NCBI RefSeq assembly: GCF_033807715.1
Contig: NC_084587.1
Span: 22,754,017-22,818,016, forward strand
Direction: 5' to 3'
From: Cololabis saira
Lineage: Eukaryota > Chordata > Actinopteri > Beloniformes > Belonidae
DNA length: 64,000 bases
A program made the position numbers and the translations under genes. Shown here piece by piece: positions 38,401 through 55,381 of the stretch (positions are counted from its first letter, which is position 1; every line of letters begins with the position of its first letter). The notes under the pieces are model-generated. The model worked only from the letters and a program-made list of their open reading frames with translations, ran no database searches and had not been told where the DNA came from.

Positions 38401-39789
38401 AAACCTATTAAATGCCCTTTAATATGTTCTTTCCAACTAGGTGAAAAGAAGTTTCCAAGAAGACTTGAGAGGTGATCCAGATTTCAGTAGCTTTAATTAA
38501 GTAATTCTATGCAATAAGGTCAGAACATAAATCAGGTGTCTTGATGAAGAATGACAATGAGATAACGGAAGCATAATTATTTTAAGTATAAATGGTGATT
38601 CATTCTTACTTTTCTGGTAGACAAATTATTGTTATTATCAATGTTAATCTTTTTGGGGTAGACCAGCCTGCACTGTTAGTCAGGCCAAGGCTATATTTTG
38701 CTGCTCTCAGCGGTTTTGGTTTAATCAAGTGGCCAAGGCTAAATTTTCCATCACACACTTCTATTTGCTGTTAGTCTTAGTGCCAACTCCCCCATTTGCA
38801 GACTTCTCCATAATATACTCAAAAATGACCAGGGTCTGGGATGTGTGGGCTAATTTCATGATTGGGATGCTGAAACCCTCACAAGAATTGATGAAATAGT
38901 TTATGATGTTCTGCTAAAATCCATGTCTGGTTTGGGTATTGAAAACATATCTTGTAGCATGCCCATTGTAAGGGAGGCAGATCCTGATTTGTCTTGGTGT
39001 GATAATCAATGAAATTGATCACTTTTCTGCATGAGATGCATTGAAGTAAATTGATCTTTGTTTTCTTTTATTTTTGTAAGTGTGAAATAGAGATCTTATA
39101 TGTTTTTGAAAATTGCAACCAAAATCACACACTAACCACAGTGTTTGCAAATTGCACACAGACTCCAGTTGCCAACACAACACCGACAGTTTACCAATTA
39201 CGGTTCAGACTCACAAGCTTCTTGTGTCACACCAGTACTGACTTTCAGCTTGAATCTAGCGGTGAACTGGGCCTTTTTTCATAAAACACTCCTCTGCGAA
39301 GTGCCAAACAGAAAAAAAATATTTGCTGAATCATTCCAAGAAGCTATGGTCAGCCAACTTTCCCTCACATCCAAAAACATGATTCTTTGGAGACATCATG
39401 GAAACAAATGCACAACAAGAAATTCCAGCAGATCCACTGCGATGGAAAACAGCTCAAACCTTACTGCACAGAGGTTAATCTTCTGCTTTTGCTGAAGCCT
39501 TTGCTTTTGTGGACGGTCACTGCCTGGAGAATATGACCATACATGGGAATTTCACCCTCTATGAAATCACACAGAAATGACCCCCAGACATGTCTAAAAT
39601 AGTAACTCACTATAATAATGCTATATATGTAAGTTTTAAAACGTCACTTTAAATAGCAATGAATTCAAATGTCATTACTCTCCTCCTCCTTGATAACAAA
39701 ATAAAAATGTCCATGTTTGCTGACAGCACTTAAGATTAGCGTTCATCTAAATGTGTGTTGTGAATGAAAACAAATGAAATCATCTTTTT
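35425..39789. other. Unique DNA, no gene seen
   Basis: Repeat-poor apart from C-runs (36927-36938, 38290-38299). The open frames are short and without domains. No exon-like sequence with splice sites and recognisable protein was found. Confidence 0.5.
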
Positions 39790-40330
39790 ATTTCATTTTG
39801 ATTCCTGTACTGTAATTAAAAGCAGCACATTTGTTTGTTCAGACATCACATTTACAAGTGGATGTGTCACCAGCCCATAATTTAGGAGCCAATGCAATAA
39901 AAGCACAATGTGATACATGTAATAAGGAATAATGCTATGGGCCATTAAATTCAGCCACACAAAAAGGATCACATGCTCCTTATACATATTCACCGTCTCA
40001 GTGAAATCCAAAGGCTTCACCAAGTCGTCCTCCATGTCTCTGAGGCATTCACTTACAATGGCACTTTTATCATATGCTTATCAGTGGTGGCCCCTCTCTT
40101 ATAGAGCTCGATCTTTTGGCCCCTCAATCACGGAGCATATTACTTCTCTGTCAGAGCAAAGCACTTCCTAACGACAGGGAAGCCAGCTGGGACTGAGGAG
40201 AGGGCAGGAGGCACATGCATTAACATAATAATCCAACCACACTCCCACAGGCCCCGGGGCCAGACAGCATATTAGGTAGGCCCCCCTCGCGATGGACTGT
40301 GCAGAGGAGTAAAGCTGCTCTCTGGTGAGC
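39790..40330. promoter_or_regulatory. Candidate conserved non-coding element
   Basis: Repeat-free, balanced composition, with several CATAATTTAGGAG/GCAATAAAAG-type AT cores in otherwise complex sequence and no coding domain. Suggested by texture only. Confidence 0.25.
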
Positions 40331-43300
40331 CAGTCAACCTGTGGCAAAAAGGCAAAGATTTCCCTCTGTTAATTGTTGGTTGAAAGAAAAAAGGAACTCA
40401 CAACTACCACCACATCCATGAGTAGTGATCTTGGTAAATGCTCATAAAGTGTTGGATAATGGTAGATATAACTCAAAATATCTTATCCAATGGTTTAGAG
40501 AGAATAAGTGACCCTGTTTCTTTATCTTCCACTCCCTGTACAGTTGCTTGTTTTTGCCTTCTATACAACATAATCCAGTAGCCTCACAAAGATTTTTGAG
40601 TAGGGGAAGCATCTCCTTGCCTCCTCTTATTTACTGAAGCGAAACACAGAGAGACACAGGCTTTGAGGACGAGAGAGAGGGAGAGGGAAGAGAATATGGG
40701 AGTTGGCTGTTGGTTCCCCAGCTTTCCTTGTGGCAAAAAATTCGGGAGTGTTAGTAGCATGCAGTGAGGCCTGTGATCCTTTGCACTGGGGTCCCCTGGT
40801 ACCTTATGTGGCCTGCAGATTTATAACCACATGAGACAGTTGATATCATGGCGTCAAAGCCGTAGTAATAAAGCCATGCAGCAATTTCACACTGAACTTG
40901 CCTGGAGACAAAACAACAAAAAAGCCAATGTACCAGCAACAAGAAAAAGTGTGGAAAAAAGACTCAAGTTCAGCTATTTGGAGAAACTTCAGCTTCTGCC
41001 AAGTCCAATTCGCAGTCACAGTGACTGACGCACACACAAAAAAAAAGATCATGTAAAGGAGAGATACAGCGAGTAATGTATTAGCAAACCTGCAGTCAAA
41101 GAGCTGTGTAGTTCATTTTCACTGGAAGGTCTGTCGGGTACCGTGTGACAGTTAGAGCACCTCTAATGTGTAAGTCCCTCTGACTGCTACTGCAAAGCTG
41201 TCAGTCGCTGGTTGGGGTCCTTGACTGAAGACTAACAGTTCACACACAATACTACCTCAGTAGCAAGAGAAATATAGATAAGAAGGAAGAGAGGAGCAAA
41301 GAGAAAAGAGATCTCAACAAATCATTTTGATCAAGAGGCGAGGTGAGAGTGAGGTATACCTCCCCCAGCTCCTGCTCCGAGAAACGACAACTCTCTAATT
41401 GATGGAATGGCAGCCTGTCTGTGGCCGTACGCACTCTTAGATCTCTCCCAGGACAGGCAAGCCAATGTGCCAATTACTGCCAATTGTGGTTGAGTTGTGG
41501 ACAGTTGTCCACATGGAATAAGAGCGAAAGCCTGGTGAACCCTGTTGCTAATATGAATATAACAGATACATCACGGTACTGTTAGACTGTTAGACCAAGG
41601 GTTTCCATTTTTGAAATAAACAAATGTCTTTTGGAAGTAGTGGATTAAGCACATTGCTTAGATGTTAAACCATATGGATTGTCAAACCAGATCTCCTCAC
41701 CACCGCTAAATGGAGTGTTCTTTCACCAAGCCCAAATATAGTGCCTAGTAGGGGGTCTAGATGGTGGCAGACCATTATGGGTTTCATTGGAGAAGTTGAA
41801 CATATACTTGCTTCATCCATTATCTATTAGCCATGCATGTAGCTATAAGCCAGATCTGGGGGTCGACCTTTGTTAGGAGTCACAGGGAAGGTGAAAAAGT
41901 TGGACCTGTAAAACTTCGCTCACACCCAGCTCATAACAAGGAAGCCAGAAAGCAGAGCAGAGAGGAGGGAAAACAGTCATAATTCTTGTTCAGCTAAAAA
42001 TCACTATAATGCTCTTTAATTGTGTAGGCAAAAATCTTTTCAAAAGAGCATGGTAATTTTACCCTGTTAAATAATGCAGCACACATTAATAACTGTTGGG
42101 GCTGGGGTTGGAGAGTGTGGCTGTTTTAGGAGTGATGAGCTGCCGAAGCTGGGAGACAAGATCTCACAGAGGCAGTTTAACGCCTCGTTTTAAAGTCACA
42201 TTTTCAAGTAAATGCTGTTAAAAAAATGACCAGGAGTAACCCCGAATGTAGGCACTAGGATTAAAATGTGCTCAGAAGGGATCGATTTGGTGATCAGCTT
42301 CACACTGTGAATTCTAATCTGAGAATAGATAGGTAATTTGTTTACAGATTGTGAGTTTTTTTTTTATTTAATACTGTAGGTGAATTTTCTAGATATTCTA
42401 TAAGAGTTGGATTCAACAAGTCATTAAAAACTAGCTTATGTTAGGGATGTAAAGCATGTGCTTTCCAACATATGATGGGGAGCAACATAAAATGAATAAA
42501 TGCACAATTATTTTCATTTTCAATATTAAGGTGTGAAGAGTAAGGGTTTTTTTCATGAAAACTACACACGATTGAGTTGAAAACTAGACTGGCGGTACGT
42601 GTTTTGAATTTTAAATGTGAAAGGGCTCCATGTCTTAATCACACTTTTAACAAACTACCTGGGATTTTGCTTCTCTTATCCTGTTCCAGTTTCTCTGAGC
42701 CCAGCTCTGTTCTATCTCTTGCTTTGTCCTGACAACACCATCATGAAACATTTTTGTAAGGGCTTCGCTCCTTAATTGCGCAGATCTCATCAAACTTCCT
42801 TGACATTTCTGGGGATATTCTACTTGGTTTGCAGTTGATGCACTGAAAATTGATCAGATGTCTCTTTTTCTTAACTTTTCCATTTCAACTGGCCCATCTG
42901 TCAAATAAATAAACACTTGCACATACATACAGATACAAACATCATTGTAGAACCAACCCTCCTTGACTGATCTACAGCCAATAAATCCATACATAGGTTT
43001 AGTTTTCCTATAGCTGAACCCACTATACATAATAAGGATGAAAGGAAACATAATGAATAAATAAAAATGTTTGCGATAGAGCCCATGTATTTGGGTATCT
43101 GACTACCAAATCAAAAACTCACATTATAGAACCCTGTCAAATTGTTTGCGGTTGCTACAATCTGAAAATATAGCATCTGTTGAGCCAATAATCTTTACTT
43201 CATGCTATATTTGCTGTATCTCAGAAGTGGGAAGTGCAAAGTTGTAACAGTGAATTCAAAAGAGACACCCTCCATAAAAGGGGTGGAGTCAAGTAGTAGA

Positions 43301-43457
43301 CGCCGCACCCAGAAACTGGATACTATGTACTGAGGTATAGACAGGTGTGAAAGGCTGTAAATGTGTGATAGTTCTGACATGAAATTAAATGTACTGTCAC
43401 CCCTAGGTGTAAACTAAGATAAAATAAAAATAGGAATAAAGACATACATTTATATAT

Positions 43458-43460
<3 letters not shown>
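40331..43460. other. Unique DNA, no gene seen
   Basis: No domain, RNA gene or transposon terminus recognised. Confidence 0.5.
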
Positions 43461-43543
<83 letters not shown>

Positions 43544-43544
43544 A

Positions 43545-43617
<73 letters not shown>
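43461..43617. repeat. (TG)n(TA)n compound microsatellite
   Basis: About 79 bp TG, a TATGTATATATG junction, then about 70 bp TA. Confidence 0.98.
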
Positions 43618-43620
<3 letters not shown>

Positions 43621-44959
43621 ACTCACACACTGGTACAACAAAACAAATGGTATAATTCCGTGTGAGCACCACGGATATTGTACTATGCAAAGTCAATGGG
43701 ATCCGTTGTCGTGATGTATACACAGATTATTACATTATTATTATTATGTATATATTATTCTTTATTATAGTGGCTATGTTATGAGTTTTTGACATGCAAG
43801 TTACTGTTTGTTACTGTCAATTTGTAAAAGCATGTTTTTAACGCCATTTTAACAGTGTTTTAATGGTGTTTTGATGATTTTTAACAGTATTTTGACGGCG
43901 AGTATTTAACCGTGTTTTCTAGTATTTAACGTAAATTTGAGTATTTAACCATGTTGTTTGCTGTCACCTTGACGACGGAGGTGGCGTAAGTGATGTGATA
44001 ATTATTATTTTTAGCAAAAACCACAAGGGTTTCCTACTTCTAACCAATCAAGTGGTGCATTAACCTAACCAGACCTTAACCAGAGTGTCGTCCAGCCACA
44101 AAATATCATTTTTAATTGGTTTTGAACCAGGAAGTGGAGACAGGTTATATTTAAATTCATTGTTTTAACCATTCTCCCATTTCGTCAACCACAGGGAATT
44201 CCCTGGGCATCCCCTCTACATCATAGAGTGACGAGCAGAGATCCTGATCACATGACGAGTGCCCCGATCGCGGATGTGTGGTCATTGATTACTGTTGCTA
44301 TGGACGTGGAAGTAAACCGTTAAATATATTGTGCTTTTGAACGGTAAATATTAAAATAAACCGTACACAGGTACATTTACAACTTATATTGAATCACTGT
44401 GAATACATCAGTCAGTTACATGACGTTAAATAAACAATCCTAAATAAACAAACATATTTACAATTCCTTAACATACATCATCTCTATAAAATGTAGTTAC
44501 TATTTCAGATGCACTACATAATAGATATATCCAATTGATATATGTTTTTTGAAACGTTTTTATAGGTTAACCAAACCAATGTGACTACAAATATGGCGCT
44601 GATTAGCATAAAGCTGTATAACATGACTCTTGGAAAATGTAGTTCTTAGCTAATGTTATTTTTTTTTTCACAGAAATGGAGGTTGTTAATACTAAAATAA
44701 AAAAGGGGCGGTGATGTGGCAGCCTTAGTTTCCGTTGTTATCCTTTAGTTTATGCATCCTACAACACACATCTATACTCTCCACTCACACAACATGCACC
44801 TCATGCTTACTTTACTGACATCCACATCCCATGTTTTGGTAATCTTTTGTTTAACATATTTGAGCTCAGTCATTATCTTGTTAATAAAAGCAGTTTGTTA
44901 TTCCTTATCATGGTGTGTCTCCGTCCTTGTCATGTAGGCTGTAAGAGCCAGGCTGTGAC
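43618..44959. other. Unassigned DNA, possibly an unrecognised element
   Basis: 43655-44340 has CpG-containing blocks and a repeated GAGTATTTAAC motif (about 43900-43955), unlike the flanking AT-rich DNA. No TIR pair or coding domain could be established. Confidence 0.35.
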
Positions 44960-45123
<164 letters not shown>

Positions 45124-45124
45124 G

Positions 45125-45422
45125 GAGTTTTACTGGAGTTTGCATGTTCTTCTCGTGCTTGAGTTTTCTCCGGGTACTCTGGCTTCTTCCCACAGTCCGA
45201 AGACTGAAATTTCTAGATTCTAAATTGCCCGTGTGTGTGTGTGTGCGTGCGTGCGTGCAAGAGAGTATTTATGGTTGTTTGTCTATATATGTGGCCCTGT
45301 GATAGACTGGCAACCTGTCCAGGGTGTACCCCTGCCTTTCGCGTGTATTGAGCTGGGATAGACACCAGCAGACCCCTTTGACCCTGTACAGGATTAACCA
45401 GGTGTAGAAAATGGATGGATAA
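45125..45422 (+). repeat. LINE/SINE 3' region (L2-like, ending GGATGGAT)
   Basis: Contains GTTTGCATGTTCTTCTCGTG, TCTCCGGGTACTCTGGCTTC, CCCACAGTCCGAAGAC, TCTAAATTGCCCGTG, GGCCCTGTGATAGACTGGCA, CCTGTCCAGGGTGTACCC, GAGCTGGGATAGACACCAGC and the AAAATGGATGGATAAT tail, in order. This block is found very often in fish genomes, including at the end of tRNA-SINEs. A CG/TG-rich simple stretch (45231-45260) is embedded. Confidence 0.8.
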
Positions 45423-45824
45423 TATGCCTCTTTTCTCTGATTGGAGTATTGATATTAGGGGTGTCAAATTAGCACGTTAATTGCGATTAATTAATTACAG
45501 GCATATTTAGCGCATTATGTTTTTTTAATTGCTTCATCTATTTTTTTAACTCTAACTTTTCTTTTTGCGAGTTGCCTTTATTATGAAATCTGTGTCTGTG
45601 CGGTGGGCTTCTTGTGCTTGAGTTGGGGGTGGAAAACAACGGTCAGTCCCACCTTGAAGTGGACATTGATTGGCTGTCACTGTGTTTGGGCTTCTTTAAC
45701 ATACGCTGGTACACTCCCACTGTAGCTTGACAGCCATGGGGAGGAACCGTGAGTAGCGGAGAAGAGAAAATTGAGGAGCATGTGAAAGTTGTTGGTCCAG
45801 TGAATGGGGAATTAAAATATTTAA

Positions 45825-46246
45825 AGGAGCCGTCTGTAAGAAATGGCCAAAACTGGTACTGCAGTCACTTTCAAAATATTGTTGAGCGGCGTGTACCCTC
45901 CCCCTCCTCCCCCCGACCAGAGGTTGCCAGGTAGGCTGCAGAATGCAGCAGGAACGTAGGCTGCCATGGCTGCGATAATTAGAGCCGAGCTGGCAACCCG
46001 GATGCCGAAACAATACTGACTTCGTGATTGGGAGATAGGTGGAGGGTGGAGCTTCAAAAAATTCAAAAAATGACAACATAAACATCAGTTGAGGGCTGCA
46101 ACTGCTCTTTTTAAACTGGAATATCCTGGCTTGAGTGCTGTTGTCAGTGACATAAGTATTTGAAATGAACATGATTTTTAAATGTCTGTTGACATATCGG
46201 GGTCATTTTATGATTCGTTTTATTATTGCTCTTACATACAGCTCTT
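45825..46246. mobile_element. TTAA-target MITE family C, copy 1
   Basis: Starts AGGAGCCGTCTGTAAGA, flanked by TTAA at 45821-45824 and 46247-46250. The right end, complemented, reads AAGAGCTGTATGTAAGAGC, one terminal base mutated. It is 422 bp, non-coding and about 97% like copy 2 by eye. The frames across it (about 81 and 158 codons on the minus strand) recur in copy 2 because the repeat recurs. Confidence 0.85.
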
Positions 46247-46261
46247 TTAAAACGCCCCAAC

Positions 46262-46339
46262 GGCACCATTGATAAAGGTAGATTGATATGTGTTCTTTGT
46301 GGAAAGGAATTTGCTAACCACCGAAGCAGCTCAAGTTTA
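46262..46339 (+). pseudogene. BED-type zinc-finger fragment of a hAT transposase
   Basis: The frame reads GTIDKGRL followed by ICVLCGKEFANHRSSSSL, with the C-x2-C pair and basic context of the BED finger at the N-terminus of hAT transposases. It then goes out of frame; the +1 frame resumes with YHINVK, the part that should carry the histidine ligands. The RNase H-like catalytic core is absent. The frame upstream is broken by the nested MITE at 45825-46246. Confidence 0.68.
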
Positions 46340-46721
46340 GCTACCACATAAACGTAAAGCAACCGGTCGCGAGCGCAGTCACAGCTAACGTTAGCAGCAA
46401 AGCTGTTAGCAACTTATCAAACCACGGCAACTTTCTTCTCCAAACTAAACTTGGGGATGTACACTTCTAGCGGCTGAGACGCTGGTGAATGTTCTTGGCA
46501 AGTGGATGTAAATGGCAAGACTGCATCTGTTCAAGTCTGTTTAATAAATAAATTACTTTATAAAGCCACTTTTTTTGTTGTTATATATCAATCTTCTGAT
46601 CTGCCACAAAAATGTAATGAATTGAAAGGAAAACACCTCAAGTTGAGGGCTTTTCTCCACAATTTTTAGGTGAGATTAAAAACAAAATTACTTAGATCAA
46701 TTAATAACAGATCTTAATTAA

Positions 46722-47143
46722 AGGAGCCGTCTGTAAGAAAAGGCCAAAACTGGTACTGCAGTCACTTCCAAAATATTGTTGAGCGGCGTGTACCCTCCCC
46801 CTCCTCCCCCGACCAGAGGTTGCCAGGTAGGCTGCAGAATGCAGCAGGAATGTAGGCTGCCATGGCTGCGATAATTAGAGCCGAGCTGGCAACCCGGATG
46901 CCGAAACAATACTGACTTGGTGATTGGGAGACAGGTGGAGGGTGGAGCTTCAGGCCAAAACAAAAAATTACAACATAAACATCAGTTGAGGGCTGCAACT
47001 CCTCTTTTTAAACTGGAATATCCTGGCTTGAGTGCTGTTGTCAGTGACATAAGTATTTGAAATGAACATGATTTTTAAATGTCTGTTGACATATCGGGGT
47101 CATTTTATGATTCGTTTTATTATTGCTCTTACATACAGCTCCT
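46722..47143. mobile_element. TTAA-target MITE family C, copy 2
   Basis: Flanked by TTAA at 46718-46721 and 47144-47147. Ends AGGAGCCGTCTGTAAGA and the complement of TCTTACATACAGCTCCT. Same length and orientation as copy 1; the differences include a short indel near the AAAAAATT stretch. TTAA duplication suits Kolobok or piggyBac mobilisation; which one is not decidable from the ends alone. Confidence 0.87.
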
Positions 47144-47192
47144 TTAATTAATCTCTCAATTTTTATAATCGATTGGCAGCACTAATTGATAT

Positions 47193-48344
47193 ATATATAT
47201 CTAAACCAATAAGCAACATCACAGAAAAGCAACCACTAATTGATTGATATCCTTTATTTCGAACACAAGCACAAAAACATTTTTTTTTATAAAATAAATC
47301 AGCAAAACAATAAATCAAAAAAGAACAATAATAATCACTAATCGTGTACCTTTCTAAAGAAAGTAGACAAGAATTAATGAAAGACAAGAATTAATGAATA
47401 TAAATAAGTACCTTGTTAGAAAAAATAAATAAATAAAAAAAGAGGCTTACAACCTAATAATCTGAACTAAATAGATTAGAAAAATGCATTTTATGTTATT
47501 GGAAAGAAAAAACACATTTTTCATTGAAGCCCGATCAGACATAATCTCCATTCACACATCCTTCTTGCTCAGCCTCTGTTGCCCCTTTGTTCTAACTGAC
47601 TGTGCTGTGTGGAACAGGAGCAGAATGGGGAAGCATTTTGTTCCAGCACTGTATCACCTTGTAGACAGATAGAGAGGCAAAACAAAGGGAGTTGAGCTGT
47701 GTGTGTAGGGTTGCCAGGTGTACAATAATCATATTTCTACAATAATTCTAGCATCTATGATCAATAATCTCCCCAAAAGGGCCAATTATACGATCATTTG
47801 ACCATTCCGTGAATGTGTGGTTGTAATTACCCTGCCGCTACAGTCTGCCGGAGTTTTTTTATGAATCCTGAAGGCATTTATTTCCTTGTGTCAAGTTTCC
47901 AAACACTCATGCTACCAGTAACCTCCATTGTGTTTGCACCAGAACAACAAGCATGATTTGCTGCATGATGCGATGAGTTGGCCCCACAAGACGCTCCAGT
48001 CGGGTCCAGAAGTGGAGAGAGGAAAATTAAAAAAGAAGAAGAAGCAAGGAAAAATGAGAAACCCTGGGGAAGACGGAGGTGGACGAGCGGTAAAGAAGAC
48101 GGTGGAGCAGGATGAAATTAAACGCATATTAGCCTAATCCAATCCTGTGAGTTGGGGCTGCTGATGGGGTGCTATGAATCCATTCCGTACTGACACGACC
48201 AAGAAGTGAGCACCTGACTTGTCATTATAGTTACGATGGGTGTACAATAATAAAACAAAATACGATAATTTTATGTCCCTGGTGCAATAATCTTACATTA
48301 CCCACTCGGCAACACTGTGTGTGAGTGAGAGTTGGCAGCATTGT

Positions 48345-48345
<1 letters not shown>
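47193..48345. other. AT-rich unique DNA, no gene seen
   Basis: Frames at 47912-48137 on both strands are in low-complexity purine sequence. Nothing recognised. Confidence 0.5.
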
Positions 48346-52476
<4,131 letters not shown>

Positions 52477-52760
52477 ATATCTTTATTTTTTTATTTAACC
52501 TTTATTTAACCAGGTAATAGCCAATTGAGATCAAGGATCTCTTTCACAAGGGTGACCTGGCCAAGAAGGCAGCAGCGCACGTCAAAACAAATAGAATCAC
52601 AAGGTTAAAAGACAGAATACAAAACAATAACAGAGGAACAAAGTAGCAATAAAATTATAAAACCACGTCTTATAAAGTGCAGATGCATAGGAGGTCACAG
52701 CCAGTTAACAGTACATAATCACATCAATCATATAAAGTGCAGATGTTGAGGAAGACATAA
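52477..52760. repeat. Dispersed repeat (TTTATTTAACCAGGTAA type), LINE-like
   Basis: TTTATTTAACCTTTATTTAA, CCAGGTAATAGCCAATTGAG, GATCTCTTTCACAAGGGTGA and CCTGGCCAAGAAGGCAGCAG in order are a very common fish repeat. A related fragment is at 15775. TATAAAGTGCAGATG occurs twice about 60 bp apart downstream. The class (likely a non-LTR end) is inferred, and the right boundary is uncertain. Confidence 0.6.
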
Positions 52761-53079
52761 CTACCATAAGAATAGGGTCAGAACATATGATAAAATGTAA
52801 ATAATCTAAATTTTTACCAATTCTATCCATTATAAATACATAATAATAATACATATTTTCCTAATATAAGTGAATACAAACCTAGACTCTGTTGAAAATT
52901 GAAAATGAGAACTGTATTTAAAAGGATAAAGCACAAGCTGAAATTAAAAGTACAGTACTGAATGTTAAATCTAGATTACATGGTGACCGACAATTGATAA
53001 TTAAACGGTACTGATGATTTCACACATGACAGACATACACCTACTGCACTACAGCAGATGCATGCTCCTTAACTGTCGT
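52761..53079. other. AT-rich DNA, nothing seen
   Basis: May be the eroded continuation of the preceding repeat. Confidence 0.45.
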
Positions 53080-53480
53080 GTTTTGCGGCGCACTGCAGTG
53101 GTTGTGCTGTTGAAAAATGATCATTATAGCTGATGAGGCAAGGCCCCCGAATGATGACAGCGTGACAGCAGAGAGCTTTTTAATTTGTCAGATCAGATTG
53201 TGACGCGCTCCATCACAGGACGCAGGAAATCTTTTCATTTGTGCAGAAGAAGGGGGGAAAGGAGGTCAATTAGCATCAACCATTAGACAACCCAGTGACA
53301 AGAACTATATTACTTTGTAGGACAGTCAGACTAATGAGAGATGCAGCACAAAATATTCATCCAGGTCGGACAGAGTTCTCCAATCATCCTGCTGCATTAA
53401 TCACTTGTATAGTACTTGACATAAGCATTCCTTATATTCACTGCCGCTCGTGTTGCTCCTCATTATAGACTTACCTTCAA
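53080..53480. promoter_or_regulatory. Candidate conserved non-coding element
   Basis: Repeat-free, balanced sequence with TTTTTAATTTGTCAGATCAG, GTCAATTAGCATC and CTGCATTAATCAC-type cores and no coding domain. Texture-based suggestion only. Confidence 0.27.
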
Positions 53481-54424
53481 ACATTCCCATTGTGTTTTAA
53501 CTCACATGAGGTCACTTTTACGCAAGGGATGCCTGTCATGTTGAACGCTGTTCAACAGAATTATATGTGTCAGTGGCAAATCAGATATGTTTGGATTGTA
53601 CTTACTACACAGACAGATTAAGTTGTTGTTTTTTCTTTTGCCATTTAGTCATTAAGATCATCAGTTGACATTATAGTCACCATATTATTTAAAAAATTCT
53701 AAAATCTAATTCCACTATGAAAAAAAGATCTCATTTTATCAAGAGACAAACTCAGTTAGTATTTTTCTTTTTTTTTTCTTTTGCCAGACAGGCTTTATTT
53801 GACTGTCTGTCAGGTATAACGTGCCTCTCTTGATATTGATCTGAAGTACCTAAAGGTATGTGACATCATTATGAGGCTTGACCTTATCATCTGCTGCCCT
53901 GCAGCATATAGGCTTGGCTGGGCCAGAATCTAATGTGTCTCCGCCAAAGGTTGGCACCTGGTGCAAGATAAGGAAATTGGTGGTGGTGTTATTTGTTTTC
54001 CTGGCCTCTGTGCCTGAGGTTGACTTTATTTGGCTACTACGCCAGATAAGCTGGTTTGCTGCTAACTGCAAAGAGAGTCAACATGAAAATGACTATAATG
54101 ATATAGTTAGATATGGATATATTAAATATTACCCACTTTCACACAGAACTCCCCCATAAAAACCCACAAGAGCACCTTCTATTTACACCAGCTGTACTCA
54201 GTTGGTTGTTATGGACCACAACCAAACTTTTCCCAGGGTGGTACATTTATTCTTGCTCCATTCGTGGTGCAAACAATTGTTTTTCCATTAAAAAATAAAT
54301 AAGTACTTTTGATTGATTTTATGGATTCACAGCAGTCGTTTATGCCCCTGAAGAGTGCAGAGGGCAAATTTCCTGAAGTAGAATATCTAAATTAATCACA
54401 AAAATATTTAAGAAGCTTTATGCT
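53481..54424. other. Unique DNA, no gene seen
   Basis: The frames at 53850-54159 overlap on opposite strands and show no domain. Confidence 0.5.
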
Positions 54425-54428
54425 TTAA

Positions 54429-55381
54429 AGGTATTGTGACATGAAAAACACATTTTTCTTGATTTTTTGTGTTTTGTTGGGTGTCTTGACATCAATTACA
54501 CCCAAAAAACAACGAACTTTTAACATTCAGTGTATTGTGTGCTTTCTGGGATTTTCCGCATAACTGTGCAAAAACGGCGCACCTGGTTTGGTGGCGGGCC
54601 GTGACGTCAGGGCCCGCTAAGTCACCGCCCCCTCCACCCAGTTCCCTGCCTCCTCTCCTCTCCAGCGCACCATAAAGGCTGATTTATGGTTCCGCGTTAC
54701 ACCGACGCAGAGCCTACGGCGTACTACGCGGCGACGCGCACCGTACGCTGAACCCTACGGCGTAAGCCCTGCGTCGATTTAACGCGGAACCATAAATCAG
54801 GCTTAACACGGAGCGGTTTAGAGCCTCTTCTGTTCTAATCACCGGAGGAGAACTGCTAAGAAGACCCGCGGCCACTGACTGGACTTAAGATAAGGAGACA
54901 CTGCTGCTTGCATGCCTTTATTTTTATGATTGTTTGCTGTGGACTGTCTGCTTCGCCGTGCTGCTTTTCCGTGCATGCTTCGCCTGTCGCTCCCCCGACG
55001 CCGCTGTGAGCGTATTGCTGGCGGGGAGCTGCGGTCCCGGTCCTCTGGTCCCGGTTGGACTTCATCACCGGGCTGTAGTCGCCCTGTCTGGGCTGTGTGT
55101 CGGTGTTTGTGATTCGGTGTGCGCGCGTGTGTGCGGAGACGCCGGCAGAAGTGTGTAGCGGTTGGTTGGAGGAGGTTTGGAGGAGGAGCGGGGCAATGAT
55201 TGACAGGAAAGGGGAAAAAGGAAGCGTTTTTCACGGGGCAAAAAAACACTGTAATAAAAAGCCAGGAAAAGAGTACTAGAGTGAAGTTTTTCTTGTTACA
55301 CTCTTTTAGACACATTTGAGGGATGTTGGCCAAGACTTTTAATAGTGTTAAAAGCATGTTAAAAATGATGTCACAATACCT
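54429..55381. mobile_element. TTAA-target element A (Kolobok- or piggyBac-like, non-autonomous)
   Basis: AGGTATTGTGACAT at the left is perfectly inverted at the right (ATGTCACAATACCT), with TTAA at 54425-54428 and 55382-55385. The interior is GC-rich with a TGACGTCA palindrome (54602-54609) and a nested palindromic MITE. The 172-codon minus frame (54839-55357) has no transposase motif. It shares the AGGTATT terminus and general plan (GC-rich core, nested palindrome) with element B. Confidence 0.83.
54676..54803. mobile_element. Palindromic Harbinger-type MITE nested in element A
   Basis: 128 bp flanked by TAA (54673-54675 and 54804-54806). Arms AGGCTGATTTATGGTTCCGC and the complement of GCGGAACCATAAATCAGGCT differ at one outer base, and the pairing continues through the CGACGCAG and TACGGCGTA blocks. 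The 3-bp TAA duplication suits PIF/Harbinger. A half copy is at 21784-21839. Confidence 0.85.

Larger units (their letters stand above)
45456..47184 (+). mobile_element. hAT transposon with perfect 8-bp target duplication, hit by two TTAA MITEs
   Basis: ATTGATAT occurs directly before TAGGGGTGTCAAATTAGCAC (45448-45455) and directly after the right end CAGCACTA (47185-47192), a perfect 8-bp duplication as hAT elements make. Termini are imperfectly inverted: TAGGGGTGTCAA against TAGTGCTGCCAA. Removing the two nested MITEs leaves about 877 bp. A short BED-type zinc-finger relic is inside; there is no catalytic domain, so the copy is non-autonomous. Confidence 0.87.

Noticed and set aside
45696..46172. 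158-codon minus frame, echoed at 46718-46998
   Set aside because: The echo is caused by the two copies of MITE family C. The frame crosses the MITE boundary into the hAT body in the first copy only.
54839..55357. 172-codon minus frame, the longest without simple repeats apart from one at 33526
   Set aside because: It lies entirely within TTAA element A, in CpG-rich sequence where stops are rare, and shows no transposase or other domain.
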